The translations under genes and the position numbers were made by a program. Shown here piece by piece: positions 24,053 to 34,242 of a DNA stretch of 64,000 nucleotides. The stretch spans positions 1 through 64,000 of the forward strand of contig CM053274.1 in NCBI GenBank assembly GCA_028583415.1, read 5' to 3'. The notes beneath the pieces are model-generated. The model had not been told where the DNA came from and made no database searches. It worked only from the letters and a program-made list of their open reading frames with translations. The stretch's first letter is position 1. Every line of letters begins with the position of its first letter. This DNA comes from Protea cynaroides. Lineage: Eukaryota; Streptophyta; Magnoliopsida; Proteales; Proteaceae.

Positions 24053-24086
24053 CAGAGTAACTGTCCGGATTGTGGACTGTACTCTG
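24053..24086 (+). terminator. 34-nt hairpin after the antisense ORF of element B
   Basis: The arms CAGAGTA and TACTCTG are at the two ends, with inner complementary CTGTCC/GGACTG-like segments. The hairpin begins 25 bp after the inferred stop at 24027. Almost the same 34-nt sequence follows the antisense ORF of element C (50588-50621), while surrounding sequence is much less conserved. A role in 3'-end formation or RNA stability of the antisense transcript is inferred, not shown. Confidence 0.6.
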
Positions 24087-24289
24087 CTTTAGCGATGTAT
24101 ATACGTTTTGTTTCTCTTACTCATTGTATGTAACTTGTTTTCCCTTTAATAGATGCATTATTCTTTTTTTAATTTTGTTTCAATCATCACTTGTGCTTAC
24201 AGTGTGTTTGTATTAAAGCTTTTAATTTATCCTATCTCAGTTCACAATGGTCTTGAATGTGTGTCAGTTCGGCGGGCAAGGCCTGAGAC

Positions 24290-24301
24290 GCTCTGATACC
24301 A
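24290..24301 (-). promoter_or_regulatory. Primer-binding site of element B (initiator-Met tRNA)
   Basis: The minus strand reads TGGTATCAGAGC, the classical plant initiator-Met tRNA complement, three bases from the end of the 5' LTR. Confidence 0.92.
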
Positions 24302-24304
24302 AGT

Positions 24305-26612
24305 TGTCACACCCCAATTCCGCACTATTCAGAATGGTGTGATGAACCGCTAAATAACCAACGGTTCAACCAGGATCTCAAATAGACTATCCCCGCATTA
24401 TTCAAACTTACATGCATCCACAGTCATAATAAGAGTAAATACACAATAGCGGAAATCTTATAAATAAATGAACTGAGAACTAAGATGATATCAGTAATTT
24501 AATAACAAATTTTTCTGCATTCAACTGAGACATAAATATTTAAATATCAAATACAAGTCTTTATAAATCCAATGAAAGAAACCTATAAAAATATCTAATC
24601 AAATACACACGAGTTGCACTCGCAAGAGGAGACGTGTGTATCATCTTCAACTCCAACGTCCATTGCTGCTATATTCCCGTACGCAGACGCGTTCATATAA
24701 TCTTCAACTGTGTAACCTGTATCATCAACTAAAAATATTCGACGTCGAGGGGTGAGCACACAACACGGCTCAGTGAGTAGCCAAAACAATGCAACATTAC
24801 ATATGCATGCAAAGAAAAATCAATTTATATCTTTGGTCTGGTATATAAGTTTACAGTATGCTATAGAAAGGTTGAGGTAGCCAAAGGTCGCGTTTATTGA
24901 CTCCACATCTATACACGAGTGTGTGACGTTACCCGAAGATCACGTTTATCGTCAACTCACATGCACCCAATCATGAACAATATATAACAAAGGTTACGTT
25001 TATTGCTATATAGTGTCATACCAACACGTAAGCCCCTATTGGCGAGGGCTGCAAACTGGGCTCGCAACTAACCAATCCTAATGCCAAACAGTGTATCCAA
25101 GGCCCCACCCCAGCATCCCTTAGAATGTCCATAGAGATAGAGTTAAGGCCCCCCGGTAGAGTCAGAGACTACAAGGACCGAGACCACCTCCCCTGATACT
25201 CTACGACATAATAGTTCTGCTAAAGTAATGGCGATACGACGATGCCAATGCACAAAACTTGAGTTAGAGATAGAGCTAAAGTGCTGAGACCCACCAAAGG
25301 TTAACGTTTATTGACGTTCTCATCACACCTCCCCTGATACTCGCTCGCATCAAGCATATCAACCACACACATACAAGCGCATGCCTATTCCTATCATCAT
25401 CATCATCATCATCATGTTATAAACAATAAAGTAAATATGCATGAACAAGTATTAGAAATATTGGATGGCATGTTGTATGCACATTACAAACATATTCGCA
25501 TAGAATCAAGCATAGTACAGGACTCAAGAAATAGAAAACAGTTTATTATTAACCAATTTAGTTTGGGGTTAAGGTTCCTCACCTTAGCTTGCTAAAAGAT
25601 ACTTTTCTAAGCTTTAAAATCACCTTTATACTGTTATTATATTGCTAGAAGACCTAACAAAGTCGATAGAATTTAATTAGAATTAATTCGGAATTTAAAA
25701 ACCATTCTGTCAACTGAGGGTCGATGCTAGGGTCGATGGGTCTATCGACCCTCCCCCCTTTCTGGACTTCCCGAATGCGTGGGTCGATGGTCATAAACAC
25801 CTAGGGTCGGATGGTCTATCGACCCTCGGTGCGACCCTCGGTGCACTCCCGGTCCAATTTCCACTTTTAATCCATTCTTCGTGTTTGGGGTCCTATGGCT
25901 TGCTTCCTACATTCTCTCAACATTCATTCCATGGTCTAGAACCATGTATAAACCATCTAAATAGTTTTCGTGCATCCTCCTATGGTTTTCCATGAAAACC
26001 TAACCATGGATGGATGGTTTGGGTTTCTCCGAGATCATTCTCTCTTCAATAATTATCCTAAGGTCTGTAGAAACTCATGGAATTAGTATCCATACCTGAG
26101 AAGATTACTTTTCCTCTGAAATTCTCTTCCTTTTTGCTAGGTTCTCTTTCTTGCCTCTCTTCTTCCTCTTTTCCTTCTCCTCACTTTCTCTCAATTCAAT
26201 TAGGGTTGTGAAAGGAGTGAAAGTGGCTTAGGGACGTCCTTTAAATAGGCTATAAACATCCTAAAATAAGCCCCTTTGAGATTAGGAAAGAATCCAATCA
26301 AAAAACTCGAAGTTTCCTATTTTCTATTTTCGGCAGGATCCGAGGGTCGATGGGAGGGTCGATGATCCCGTCGACCCTAGGGTCTTAAGCTGTCCGACCC
26401 TCCCTTCAAAACTGAGGGTCTGACTTTCTGTTTTGGGAGGTCCGACCCTGCTTAGCTGGGTGTGCGACCCTCCCTTAAAATAAAGTGTTTTTGGGTCGAT
26501 TTGATACCTGGGATCTCGATCTCCTTTATGCCCTTGGTCCATTTGACTCGACCATGATGGGTAAACCTAGTTCAAGGTGGTAAGACCGGGTTAGATTGAC
26601 ACGGGTCTTATA
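24305..26612 (-). repeat. Element B 5' LTR
   Basis: Full-length LTR of 2308 bp, the same length as element D's LTR. On the minus strand the U3 side is at high coordinates: promoter-side GGGTCGAT cluster (26343-26500), TATA-like site (26238-26249), inner cluster (25718-25840), then R/U5 with CGTTTATTG repeats (24890-25315) and an (ATC)n run near 25398. The outer edge shows CTTATA instead of CTTACA. Confidence 0.93.
26238..26249 (-). promoter_or_regulatory. TATA-like element in element B 5' LTR
   Basis: CCTATTTAAAGG on the minus strand, about 365 bp into the LTR and downstream of the motif cluster. It is identical in the 3' LTR (16585-16596) and nearly so in element D (58405-58416). No transcript data are available to place the start. 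Confidence 0.55.
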
Positions 26613-26699
26613 GATATTCTCTCTCCTTCATATCACTTTCTCTGCTAGGGTTGCCAACAATGACAACACTGACTGCACTGTCTGGACAGGGTGTCAACA
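26613..26699 (-). repeat. Element A 3' LTR, proximal fragment
   Basis: Matches 34151-34237 of the 5' LTR (GATATTCTCTCTCC against GATACTCTCTCTCC) and ends GGTGTCAACA, the outer LTR end. It is separated from the rest of this LTR by element B. Confidence 0.93.
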
Positions 26700-26700
26700 A

Positions 26701-26897
26701 TCTCCCCCTTTGGAATTGTTGGCAACAAAACTCCCCATCCATGCTATTCTCCCCCTTTGACAACAAGTCCCAAAGGCTGAATGAGCTCCCCCTTCATATC
26801 AACTCCCCCTATATAGCCTCACCTGTAGGAGTGCCCACCGCATCCTTCCAATCTTACAGATGAAAAATGATGCTATGTAGTCAGCAACTCCCCCTAC
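26701..26897 (-). promoter_or_regulatory. Multiple polypurine tracts of element A
   Basis: The minus strand has AAAGGGGGAGA directly against the 3' LTR (26701-26711). Further copies lie at about 26748-26759, 26785-26795, 26801-26812 and 26886-26897, all of the AGGGGGAG type. One tract serves as plus-strand primer in LTR elements generally; several tandem copies before the 3' LTR are a reported hallmark of Sireviruses. Confidence 0.82.
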
Positions 26898-26908
26898 ATA
26901 TCTGCCAT

Positions 26909-28321
26909 CTACAATGTGCTCAAAGTCACTACTCCTAGCTGAGCTCTGAGTTTCTCAAAAGAGTCTTTTGGAAGAGCCTTGGTAAATATGTCTGCCACTT
27001 GATCTGCTGTAGGAACAAAGTCCAATCTCACTTCCCCTTCAAGCACTTTCTCCTTCAAATAATGATATCTGATGTCAATATGCTTGGTCCTTGAGTGTTG
27101 CACAGGATTCTTGGATATGTTGATGGCACTCATGTTATCACATTTAATGACCACTGGTTCTTCACATATAACACTAAAATCTAACATCTGTCTTTTCATC
27201 CAGATTACCTGAGTGCATGTAGCGGCTGCTGCAATATACTCTGCCTCTGCTGTAGATAAGGAGACAGACTCCTGTTTCTTGCTGTGCCATGCTACTAAGC
27301 TCTCTCCCAAAAAGAATGCACCACCACTAGTGCTCTTTCTGTCATCAATGCTACCAGCCCAATCTGCATCTGAAAATGCTATCAAAGTAAAACTTCCAAT
27401 CTTTGGATACCACAAACCATAGTCTGTTATGCCTTTCAGATATCTGAGTATTCTCTTCACTGCCATCAGATGAGTCTCCTTTGGACACGCTTGAAATCTG
27501 GCCACCAGGCATACTGATTGCAGAATATTAGGTCTTGAAGCTGTCAAATATAGTAAACTGTCAATCATTGACCTATACAATGTCTGATCAACTGTTGGAG
27601 AATCATCTTCTGAACCCAACTTGATATTCACTGTCATTGGTGTCCCCACCGGTTTCTGATCCTCCATCACAAATTTCTTCAACATCTCCTTGGTATACTT
27701 CATTTGAGAAATGAAGATGCCATTTTCTCTTTGATGAATTTGCAACCCCAGAAAGTAGGACATCTCTCCAAACATAGACATCTCAAACTTTGTTCTCATC
27801 CTCTCAGCAAACTGCTTGCAAAGCTTCTCACAGTGCCCCCCAAAGATGATGTCATCCACATAGACCACAACTACCAGTTGACTGCTATCTTCTGTCATGA
27901 CATATAGGTTGTTGTCCACAACTCCTCTTCGTAGACCCAACTTATGCAGATATATATAAAGCCTTTCATACCATGCTCTTGGAGCTTGCTTCAACCCATA
28001 TAGAGCCTTCTTCAACTTGCATACCATATCTTCATCATTGCTGAGTTGGAACCCTTCAGGTTGCTCAGTGTACACTTCCTCTTCTAAATTTCCATTCAAG
28101 AATGCAGATTTCACATTCATTTAATAAACCTTGAATCCTCTGTGCACAGCTAATGCTAAGAACATTCTGATAGACTCCAGCCTTGCCACAGGTGTAAAAG
28201 TCTCATCAAAATCAATTCCTTCTACTTGAGCATATCCTTTGCATACAAGTCTGGCCTTGTTTTTCACAACCTGGCCATCTTCATTTAATTTGTTCCTAAA
28301 AACCCACTTTGTGCCAATCAC
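26909..28321 (-). pseudogene. Element A reverse transcriptase and RNase H
   Basis: The RT begins at about 28321 ([41 protein letters not shown]) and continues from 28120 (MNVKSAFLNGNLEEEVY, YGLKQAPRAWYERL, catalytic VVYVDDIIFGG). RNase H follows with SDADWAGSIDDRKSTSGG, STAEAEYIAAA, KCDNMSAI and HIDIRYHYLKEKV, ending at 26909 after VADIFTKALPKDSFEKLR. One in-frame TAA replaces the usual Gln codon between VY and MNVK (28118-28123 region). Apart from that stop the domain is nearly complete, which suggests fairly recent decay. Confidence 0.93.
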
Positions 28322-28867
28322 ATTCTTGTCTGCTGGTCTAGGAACTAGCTCTCAAGTGTTGTTCTTTTCAATTTGGTCTAGCTCATCATTCATAGCTTTC
28401 AACCAAGATTCATCATTGCTAGCCTCATGCACAGTTTTAGGCTCTATCTTAGACAATAATGAATAAGTGGTAGCTTTCATCCTTCTAGTTTCAATGCCTG
28501 CATTTGGATCTCCTATCACTTGATGATTAGGGTGAATTCTCAACCATTTGTTATCTTTTGGTCTGCCATCTCTCTGCACTTTAGTATGAATCTCTTGCAC
28601 TTCAGATTCTTCTTCATCTTGTTGCCCTTTGTCAACTGATAGAGTGTCATCTTCATCAAGTTCTTCAAGAATGGACCCTTTTGGTTCAGTCTCCTTTTGA
28701 TTCCCTACATTCTCATCAATCTTCACATCTAAGCTCTCAACAATTCTTCCTAGTCTCTTGTTGTAGCACCTGTATGCCTTACTTTCGAAGGAGTACCCAA
28801 GAAATATGCCCTCATCAGCTCTGTCATCAAATTTGCCAAGATTTTCTTCCTTTCGCTTGATTAGCAC
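28322..28867 (-). pseudogene. Element A pol linker between integrase and RT
   Basis: Contains the copia-conserved FDDRADEGIFLGYSFESKAYRCYN type motif, followed by an acidic, charged linker and ESWLKAMNDELDQIEKN, which normally precedes the RT. A TGA replaces the expected Trp in NNT-x-ELVPRP just before the RT, and a stop separates it from the integrase end. Confidence 0.82.
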
Positions 28868-29658
28868 TTAGAACCAAAGACCCTGAGATACTTCACTATA
28901 GCTTTCCTCCCAAACCACAATTCATAAGGTGTTTTGTTCTCATGAGGCTTTAGAAGACATCTGTTAGTGATATGCACTGCAGTATAGATACCTTATCTCC
29001 AGAAATGCTTTGCTGTGTTATTCTCTGCCATCATAGTTCTAGCCATTTCTTGCACTGTTTTGTTCTCCCTTTCAACCACTCCATTTTGCTGAGGTGTTCT
29101 GGCTGCTGAGTGTTGAATTCTGATCCCACTTTCACTGCAGAAGTTTAAGAATTCACTCCATGTAAATTCTTTGCCATGATCAGACCTTAAACACTTGATT
29201 GTGTTTCCTGTCTCGTTTTCAACTCTCTTCTTGAATGCTTTGAACTTGTCAAGAGCTTCAGTTTTGTCTTTCAGAAACATCATCCAGGTCATTCTAGAAT
29301 ACTCATCTATAAACAGGATGAAGTATCTCTCACCTCCTATGGCCTGTGTTCTCATTGGTCCACACAAGTCTGTGTGTATCAATTCAAGTGGTTTACTTGA
29401 ATGGTACTCCTTTGATTTATAAGTAGCTCTTGCCTGCTTACCCTTCTGACATCAACCACATACATGGCTCTCTGGAGTTTTTATGATGGGAAGATCTCTC
29501 ACTGCTTGCTCCTTGCTAATTTTAGTCATATTTTTGAAGTGAATGTGTCCCATTCTTCTATGCCACAACCAATTTTCATCTTCTTGAGTTATCATGCACT
29601 TGTTGATGGCATCTGTCAACACATACAGATTTCCAACTGTTCTTTCACCAACAGCCAC
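28868..29658 (-). pseudogene. Element A integrase
   Basis: The pre-integrase zinc module is LWHRRMGHIHFKNM (about 29580-29540) with CG...C upstream of KGKQARATYKSKEYH. The core has HTDLCGPM (first Asp), FIDEYSRMTWMMFLK, CLRSDHGKEFTWSEF (second Asp) and AARTPQQNGVVERENKTVQEMART (Glu). In-frame stops occur after HVCG (near 29452) and after KHFWR (near 28993). The C-terminal part (NRCLLKPHENKTPYELWFGRK) is still readable down to 28868. All three catalytic residues remain. Confidence 0.9.
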
Positions 29659-30080
29659 GCCTTTCCTGTTCCAACCCTGTAAACAACAAAACCTTCATTG
29701 TTGAAAGTGTTCTCATGTCCTTGATCACATATCTGACTCACACTGAGTAGATTATGTTTCAACCCATTGACGTACAAAAAATTGTGGGACTTTATCTTCC
29801 CATTGTTAAAGTTCACTGAACCTCTTCCTTCAACTCTGACACCTTCATTGTTTCCAAACTTCACAGTTCCTCCTTCTGCAGCATCAAAGCTTGTGAATTT
29901 TTCTTTGTTGCCAGTCATATGTGTTGAGCATCCACTATCAAGAATCCATGGAGATTGTTTTCCTTTGTTTGCTTTAAGTGCTGCTTGCACCAACAAGGAA
30001 TTGTTCCATTTCTTTTGTGGTTTTTCCACCCATGTAACCTTGTCTTTCACTGTAATTGGATTTCTTGTATTTCTTACCAT
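29616..30080 (-). pseudogene. Element A aspartic protease
   Basis: The catalytic motif is WILDSGCSTHMTGNKEKF, followed by GSVNFNNGKIKSHNFLYVNGLKHNLLSVSQICDQG, the typical copia protease. The frame ends at 29616 and the pre-integrase region is read in a different frame from 29658, so a frameshift separates the two. Confidence 0.9.
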
Positions 30081-30086
30081 TTCATT

Positions 30087-30925
30087 TTATTCTTCTCTCT
30101 GAATTGGTTTTCTTGGAAGATCTTCTCTTTTCTTCCTCTTAGCTTGCCTTTGAGATGGAAGGATTGTCTTGCAGTTTCTGGCTATATGCCCAAGTCTCTC
30201 ACATCTATAGCATATTACTCTCTCATCAGCAAGAGGAGCAAATCTGTTTCTGTCAATGAACACTGGAGGTCTTTGTTGTCTTCTACATTCTTCCACTCGA
30301 TGTCCATAGGCATTACAGCCATAACAGTATCCTCTGAATCTGATTCCCGCACCTTCTGTTTCTCCGGAACCCGACCATTCCTCTGGCCCGACTTTGTTTT
30401 CTCCGACCGCCTTGCCCCGACTGTCTTGAAGCTCTCTTCATCATTCTTGCCTTTAGCGGCTCTCATAGCCGGTGGTTCCTTCCGCTTTTCTTTTACAAAC
30501 ATAATGGGATTACTTGCGGACCCCTTTTCTTTTATCCTGCTCGGCATACCGTCAGTATATCCAAGTCCAAATTTAATATGAGAGGATCTCTGGTAACTCA
30601 GAATCTCATCAAGGATGTTGTCTTCCTTCTTGTCTTCATCTTCAGAACTACTGCTTTCTTCATCTTCCTGTAACCTAACATTCTTATCTTTCAACTTCAG
30701 AATGGTTAAGTGAGGGACTTTTGTAGTAGCTTCAGCATAAATTTTTGTTTTTGTAGACTTGGCCAGATCTGCCATAAGTCTTACAATTACTTCCTCAAGC
30801 TTCTTACACTCAGAAGTCTTTTGTGTAAGATCATTGTCAAGCTCATCAGCAATTATTTTTGCTTTCCTGAGAGTTTCCATAATTTCAGCATTTATCTCCT
30901 TTGCTAGGTTGAGTTGCTCATTCAA
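30087..30925 (-). pseudogene. Element A gag C-terminal part: coiled coil and second zinc knuckle
   Basis: Opens with LNEQLNLAKEINAEIMETLRKAKIIADELDNDL, a heptad-like helical region, followed by acidic and basic low-complexity linkers. A CCHC-like knuckle, CYRCERLGHIARNC, is in another frame at 30296-30087. Long gag proteins with coiled coils are typical of Sireviruses. It is separated from the upstream gag by a frameshift at about 30925 and is itself frameshifted near 30250. Confidence 0.8.
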
Positions 30926-32082
30926 GTTTTGTTCTTCTTTCTTTCTAACCTGAGCTCAGTAAGTGCAGAAAGAAACTCTGCTTCAAGGTCTGGATTGTCA
31001 TCATCTTCAATTCTTTTCTTGACACTATCACCTTTCCTTTTTGTTGTATCACTCCCTGTAGGAGTCTCTTCCAGTCTTGCCATAAAGAGAATATCATCAT
31101 CATCTTCATCTTTAGACTCATCAGAGAGGTCATCATGCTTTGACAGATAACTTCTCTTTCTTGGAATGAATTTCTTCTTTCCTTTCTTTTCTTGGCTTCC
31201 CTTGGACTCTTCTTCATCAGAGTCATACACTCTACCGTTTTTCTGGCACTTAGAGGCAAAGTGTCCTAAACCACCACAGTTGAAACATCTCATTGAAGAC
31301 TTGTTTTTGAACTTCTCAGATCTCTTTTTGAGTTTGTTAGCCAGATAGGCTATGAGCTCATCATCTGAATCATCTGTGTCCTCATCTGCATCAGCTTTTG
31401 AGCTTTCCACTGGCTCCTTCATTTTTAATTTTTTAAAGGCTTCAAAAGCGGCTTCCTTCTCAGCTGGCACTGGCTCAAGCATTCTCATCTCATAGGTGGT
31501 CAAGATACCATGCAGTTCATCTATGGTCAATGTATCCAAAGTGGCAATTTCTTCAAGGGCTGACACCTTGGCATTATACAGTTTTGGAAGTGTCCTCAAC
31601 ACCTTCTTGACCACATGAATCTCCTTCAACTCTTTACCCAATGCTCTGATTGCATTGGTGATCTTGTTTACTCTGTTCAGGTAAAACTCAATTGTCTCAC
31701 CTTCACTCATTCTCAGACTTTCAAATTGAGATCTCAATATCTGCAATTTAGCCTCCTTGATTTTACTGTCTCCTTCATGTACACTCTGTAGCTTGTCCCA
31801 TATCTCCTTTGATGTTGGACAACTGATCACTCTAGTAAGTTAATTACTTGAAAGTGCGGCTAGAAGTGTTGTGACAGCCTTAGCTTCATTTTCTCTCTTC
31901 TTCATCTCAACAGCATCACTGATATCTTCAATTTTGTGCCTGTACCCATTCTTCACTACCAGCCATACCCCATATCCTTGTGCAATCAGGTAAGCCTCCA
32001 TTCTGACTTTCCATATGCTGTAGTTGGAGCCATCAAACATCGAAATTCTGCTGTGCCCATGATGTTCTTCATTTGTAGCCAT
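30922..32082 (-). pseudogene. Element A gag N-terminal part
   Basis: Starts at the Met at 32082, 60 bases after the primer-binding site. It has FDGSNYSIWKVRMEAYLIAQGYGVW, then KEIWDKLQSVHEGDSKIKEAKLQ, FYLNRVNKITNAIRALG, ILTTYEMRMLEPVP and a CCHC knuckle CFNCGGLGHFASKC, all hallmarks of copia gag (UBN2/DUF4219-like). A TAA after AALSSN (31840-31842) interrupts it; the reading then continues in frame from 31830. Confidence 0.9.
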
Positions 32083-32141
32083 ATCTCAGTCTCAATCTTA
32101 TCTGTACCCGAAGCTGTCAGTCTTCTTCCCTTGGGAACTCA

Positions 32142-32153
32142 GCTTTGATACCA
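32142..32153 (-). promoter_or_regulatory. Primer-binding site of element A
   Basis: The minus strand reads TGGTATCAAAGC, one mismatch from the initiator-Met tRNA complement TGGTATCAGAGC, two bases after the 5' LTR end. Confidence 0.9.
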
Positions 32154-32155
32154 CT

Positions 32156-34237
32156 TGTTAGTCCCAGGTTGACACTGAGAGGGGGGGTGAATCAGTGGCC
32201 ACAAAAAACTTTTTCCACTAAACAATTTGCCCTGATGCTATGAACACTGCTGCCAAGAGCTGTTGATCAAACTGTGCTATGCTGCCTTGAGCTGATTTCT
32301 TGAGACCTTCTCACAGACAATCTGTCAAACACATTTCGTGCACACACCAATCACCCACCCACAAGTATCTATACCAGGGGCTTGGTCTGCCAAGTGTGTA
32401 CACCCAGACCTGCAGCACACGGACTTTTATTCCACAATCACAATCACATGCATGGGACACACAATATAACGTGGTTCACCAATCACACACTGTGATGGCT
32501 ACTCCACGGGGCAATACCCTAACCAGGGTTTCGTATATACCCGATACACAACAGAAATGCTACGGTTGCACCTACAACCCCGATGCTACAACATCAACCG
32601 CATTCACAGCTACAACTATGCTCGAGGCACCTACCCCAACTCCAGTCAAGCACCCACTTGACAGGTTATACAAAGTGTATTACAGATATTCATACAAACC
32701 CTTCCCATATATCTCTTATAGAATAAATAGGATTTGTGTGCGTGATTACCTTCCCAGCGTGACCACAGCAAGATAGGTTCTCACCAAATGGATGTTCCAA
32801 GCTCTCTAGTAGTGATAGATACGCTTCGTCAATAAAATGGAACTCCGACATTCTTCCAATGCATCTCGCACACCATCATTCACATCAAGCTATCACTTAT
32901 ACTCACACTTCACTCCAAACTGCTCAAATACTCAAGTGTATCAGAAGGAGGAAGGTGGAGAGTGATTTGTTCTTCAAAGAGAGCCCCAAAGCACTATTTT
33001 TGCCAAAACCCACAGCTCAGCACTCCAAAACCTTGATTTCTTAATTCTAAGAGGTTCTACTTGGAGAGAGAAAACCGTGAGTTTTTGAATCACCTCAATC
33101 GGAGCTCGGACGGCCAAGATATGGCCATTTGAAGTTCGGCCGATCAGATTATTCCAAATGGAATCTTCTGGGCTGATTCTGTGCGGCGCGAAGCACCGTA
33201 GCGCGCCCGCCTCTGACCCACCGTACAGCGTTGACGTTCTCGGATTGGCCGAGAGGGAATCTTCTCCTTCAGGCCGTTGGATCAAGGAGCAAAGGGCGGG
33301 ATCTCCTCTAGACCCTCCGATCGGCCTCATCGCGTCAGCCGAGATCAAAGTCTGCGAGATCCATCGGATGCGCATATTTTGCGCATGCGCACCATGTGCG
33401 CGCTCCACCGAATCAGGTATCCACTCCCGTGCGGCTCAAACCACCATTTAAACTTGCTTCCAGCCACTCAGAAGCCTCGCGATGGAATCTTTGCATAAAT
33501 CTAACGCTATACCAGATCCCGCATTTTTGACAGCCCTCCATTTGGAATCTCGCTGTCGTGGCTTGATCCAAGCCTAATATGCTCTTTTCCAAATGACCAA
33601 AATACCCCTGTGAATGTGTGGTAATGCCCTGTAAGTCGATTTTTTTCCATTAAGGTTCGGACATTTTCCTTCATTGCGGCATTACGTCGAACAGGTTGCG
33701 TGCATGCCAACTGCCCTTCGCATGCGTGTGGCGCTGGCTTGCTGCGCGCGCGCGGCATGCTGCTGCTTGCCGCTGCTGCGCGCGGGGCTCTGCTGCACGG
33801 TGCTGCCGAGCAAGCCTTGCGCGCGGCATGCCTTGCGCGCGGTATGCTGCTGAACGCGGCATGCTGCTGTGCGCGACATGCTACTGCGCTGCCCTACTCT
33901 GCGTAGCCTGTGCGCATGCCCTACTGGCCTGTTGCCACGGGCATCGGCCCTGCTGGCTTGGGCTGGCTGCCATGCTGGCCTGGCCACCTAAGGTGGGACC
34001 CACCTGGTCCCCACCCATTCTCTCTCCTCTTTCTCTCTCTTTTATTTTCTCTCTCTTCTTTCTCTCTCTTCTTTCTTTCCACTTCAGTTGGACTTTCTCA
34101 TCAACTAAGCTTCATTCTCTTCGGTTGCATGACTGACGGAGAGTTCTACAGATACTCTCTCTCCTCCATATCACTTTCTCTGCTAGGGTTGCCAACAATG
34201 ACAACACTGACTACACTGTCTGGACAGGGTGTCAACA
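32156..34237 (-). repeat. Element A 5' LTR
   Basis: 2082 bp, bounded by TGTTAGTCCC on the plus strand and GGTGTCAACA at the outer edge. It includes a GC-rich region at 33690-33985 with iterated GCGCGCGGCATGCTGCTG-like units, and a CT-rich stretch at 34018-34080. Plus-strand open frames across it are low-confidence and partly shared with the other LTR; none shows a domain. Confidence 0.93.
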
Positions 34238-34242
34238 CACAT
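34238..34242. repeat. Target-site duplication of element A, right copy (CACAT)
   Basis: Perfect match to 12898-12902. The satellite core resumes directly with TTTGCACC at 34243. Confidence 0.92.

Larger units (their letters stand above)
14688..26612 (-). mobile_element. Element B: Tekay/Del-like chromodomain Ty3/gypsy retrotransposon
   Basis: Nested inside the 3' LTR of element A: the LTR resumes at 26613 where the intact copy has 34151. LTRs are about 2.27-2.31 kb (3' copy 14688-16959, missing its first ~45 bp; 5' copy 24305-26612). They start TGTAAGACCCG and end GGTGTGACA on the minus strand. The 5' LTR's right edge reads CTTATA rather than CTTACA, so its terminal dinucleotide has mutated. 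Internal order on the minus strand is gag, protease, RT, RNase H, integrase, chromodomain. An extra ORF lies on the plus strand between gag and the 5' LTR. The left target duplication cannot be seen because of the C-rich block. Multiple frameshifts and stops make it non-autonomous. Confidence 0.92.
12903..34237 (-). mobile_element. Element A: Sirevirus-like Ty1/copia LTR retrotransposon (with nested element B)
   Basis: Minus-strand element of 21.3 kb including the nested gypsy element; without the nested insertion it is about 9.4-9.6 kb. LTRs begin TGTTGACACC and end CTGGGACTAACA. The 5' LTR is 32156-34237. The 3' LTR is split into 12903-14289 and 26613-26699. The primer-binding site next to the 5' LTR matches initiator-Met tRNA. 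Gene order on the minus strand is gag, protease, integrase, RT, RNase H, which is the copia order. Several AAAGGGGGAG-like purine tracts before the 3' LTR, a gag with coiled-coil and two CCHC knuckles, and ~2 kb LTRs all suit the Sirevirus lineage. It is flanked by a perfect 5 bp duplication. Every coding domain carries stops or frameshifts, so it is a decayed, non-autonomous copy. Confidence 0.92.

Noticed and set aside
33696..34136. Cys/Ala-rich frames in the GC-rich LTR segment
   Set aside because: Composition follows the iterated GC-rich repeat and no homologous frame can be judged elsewhere.
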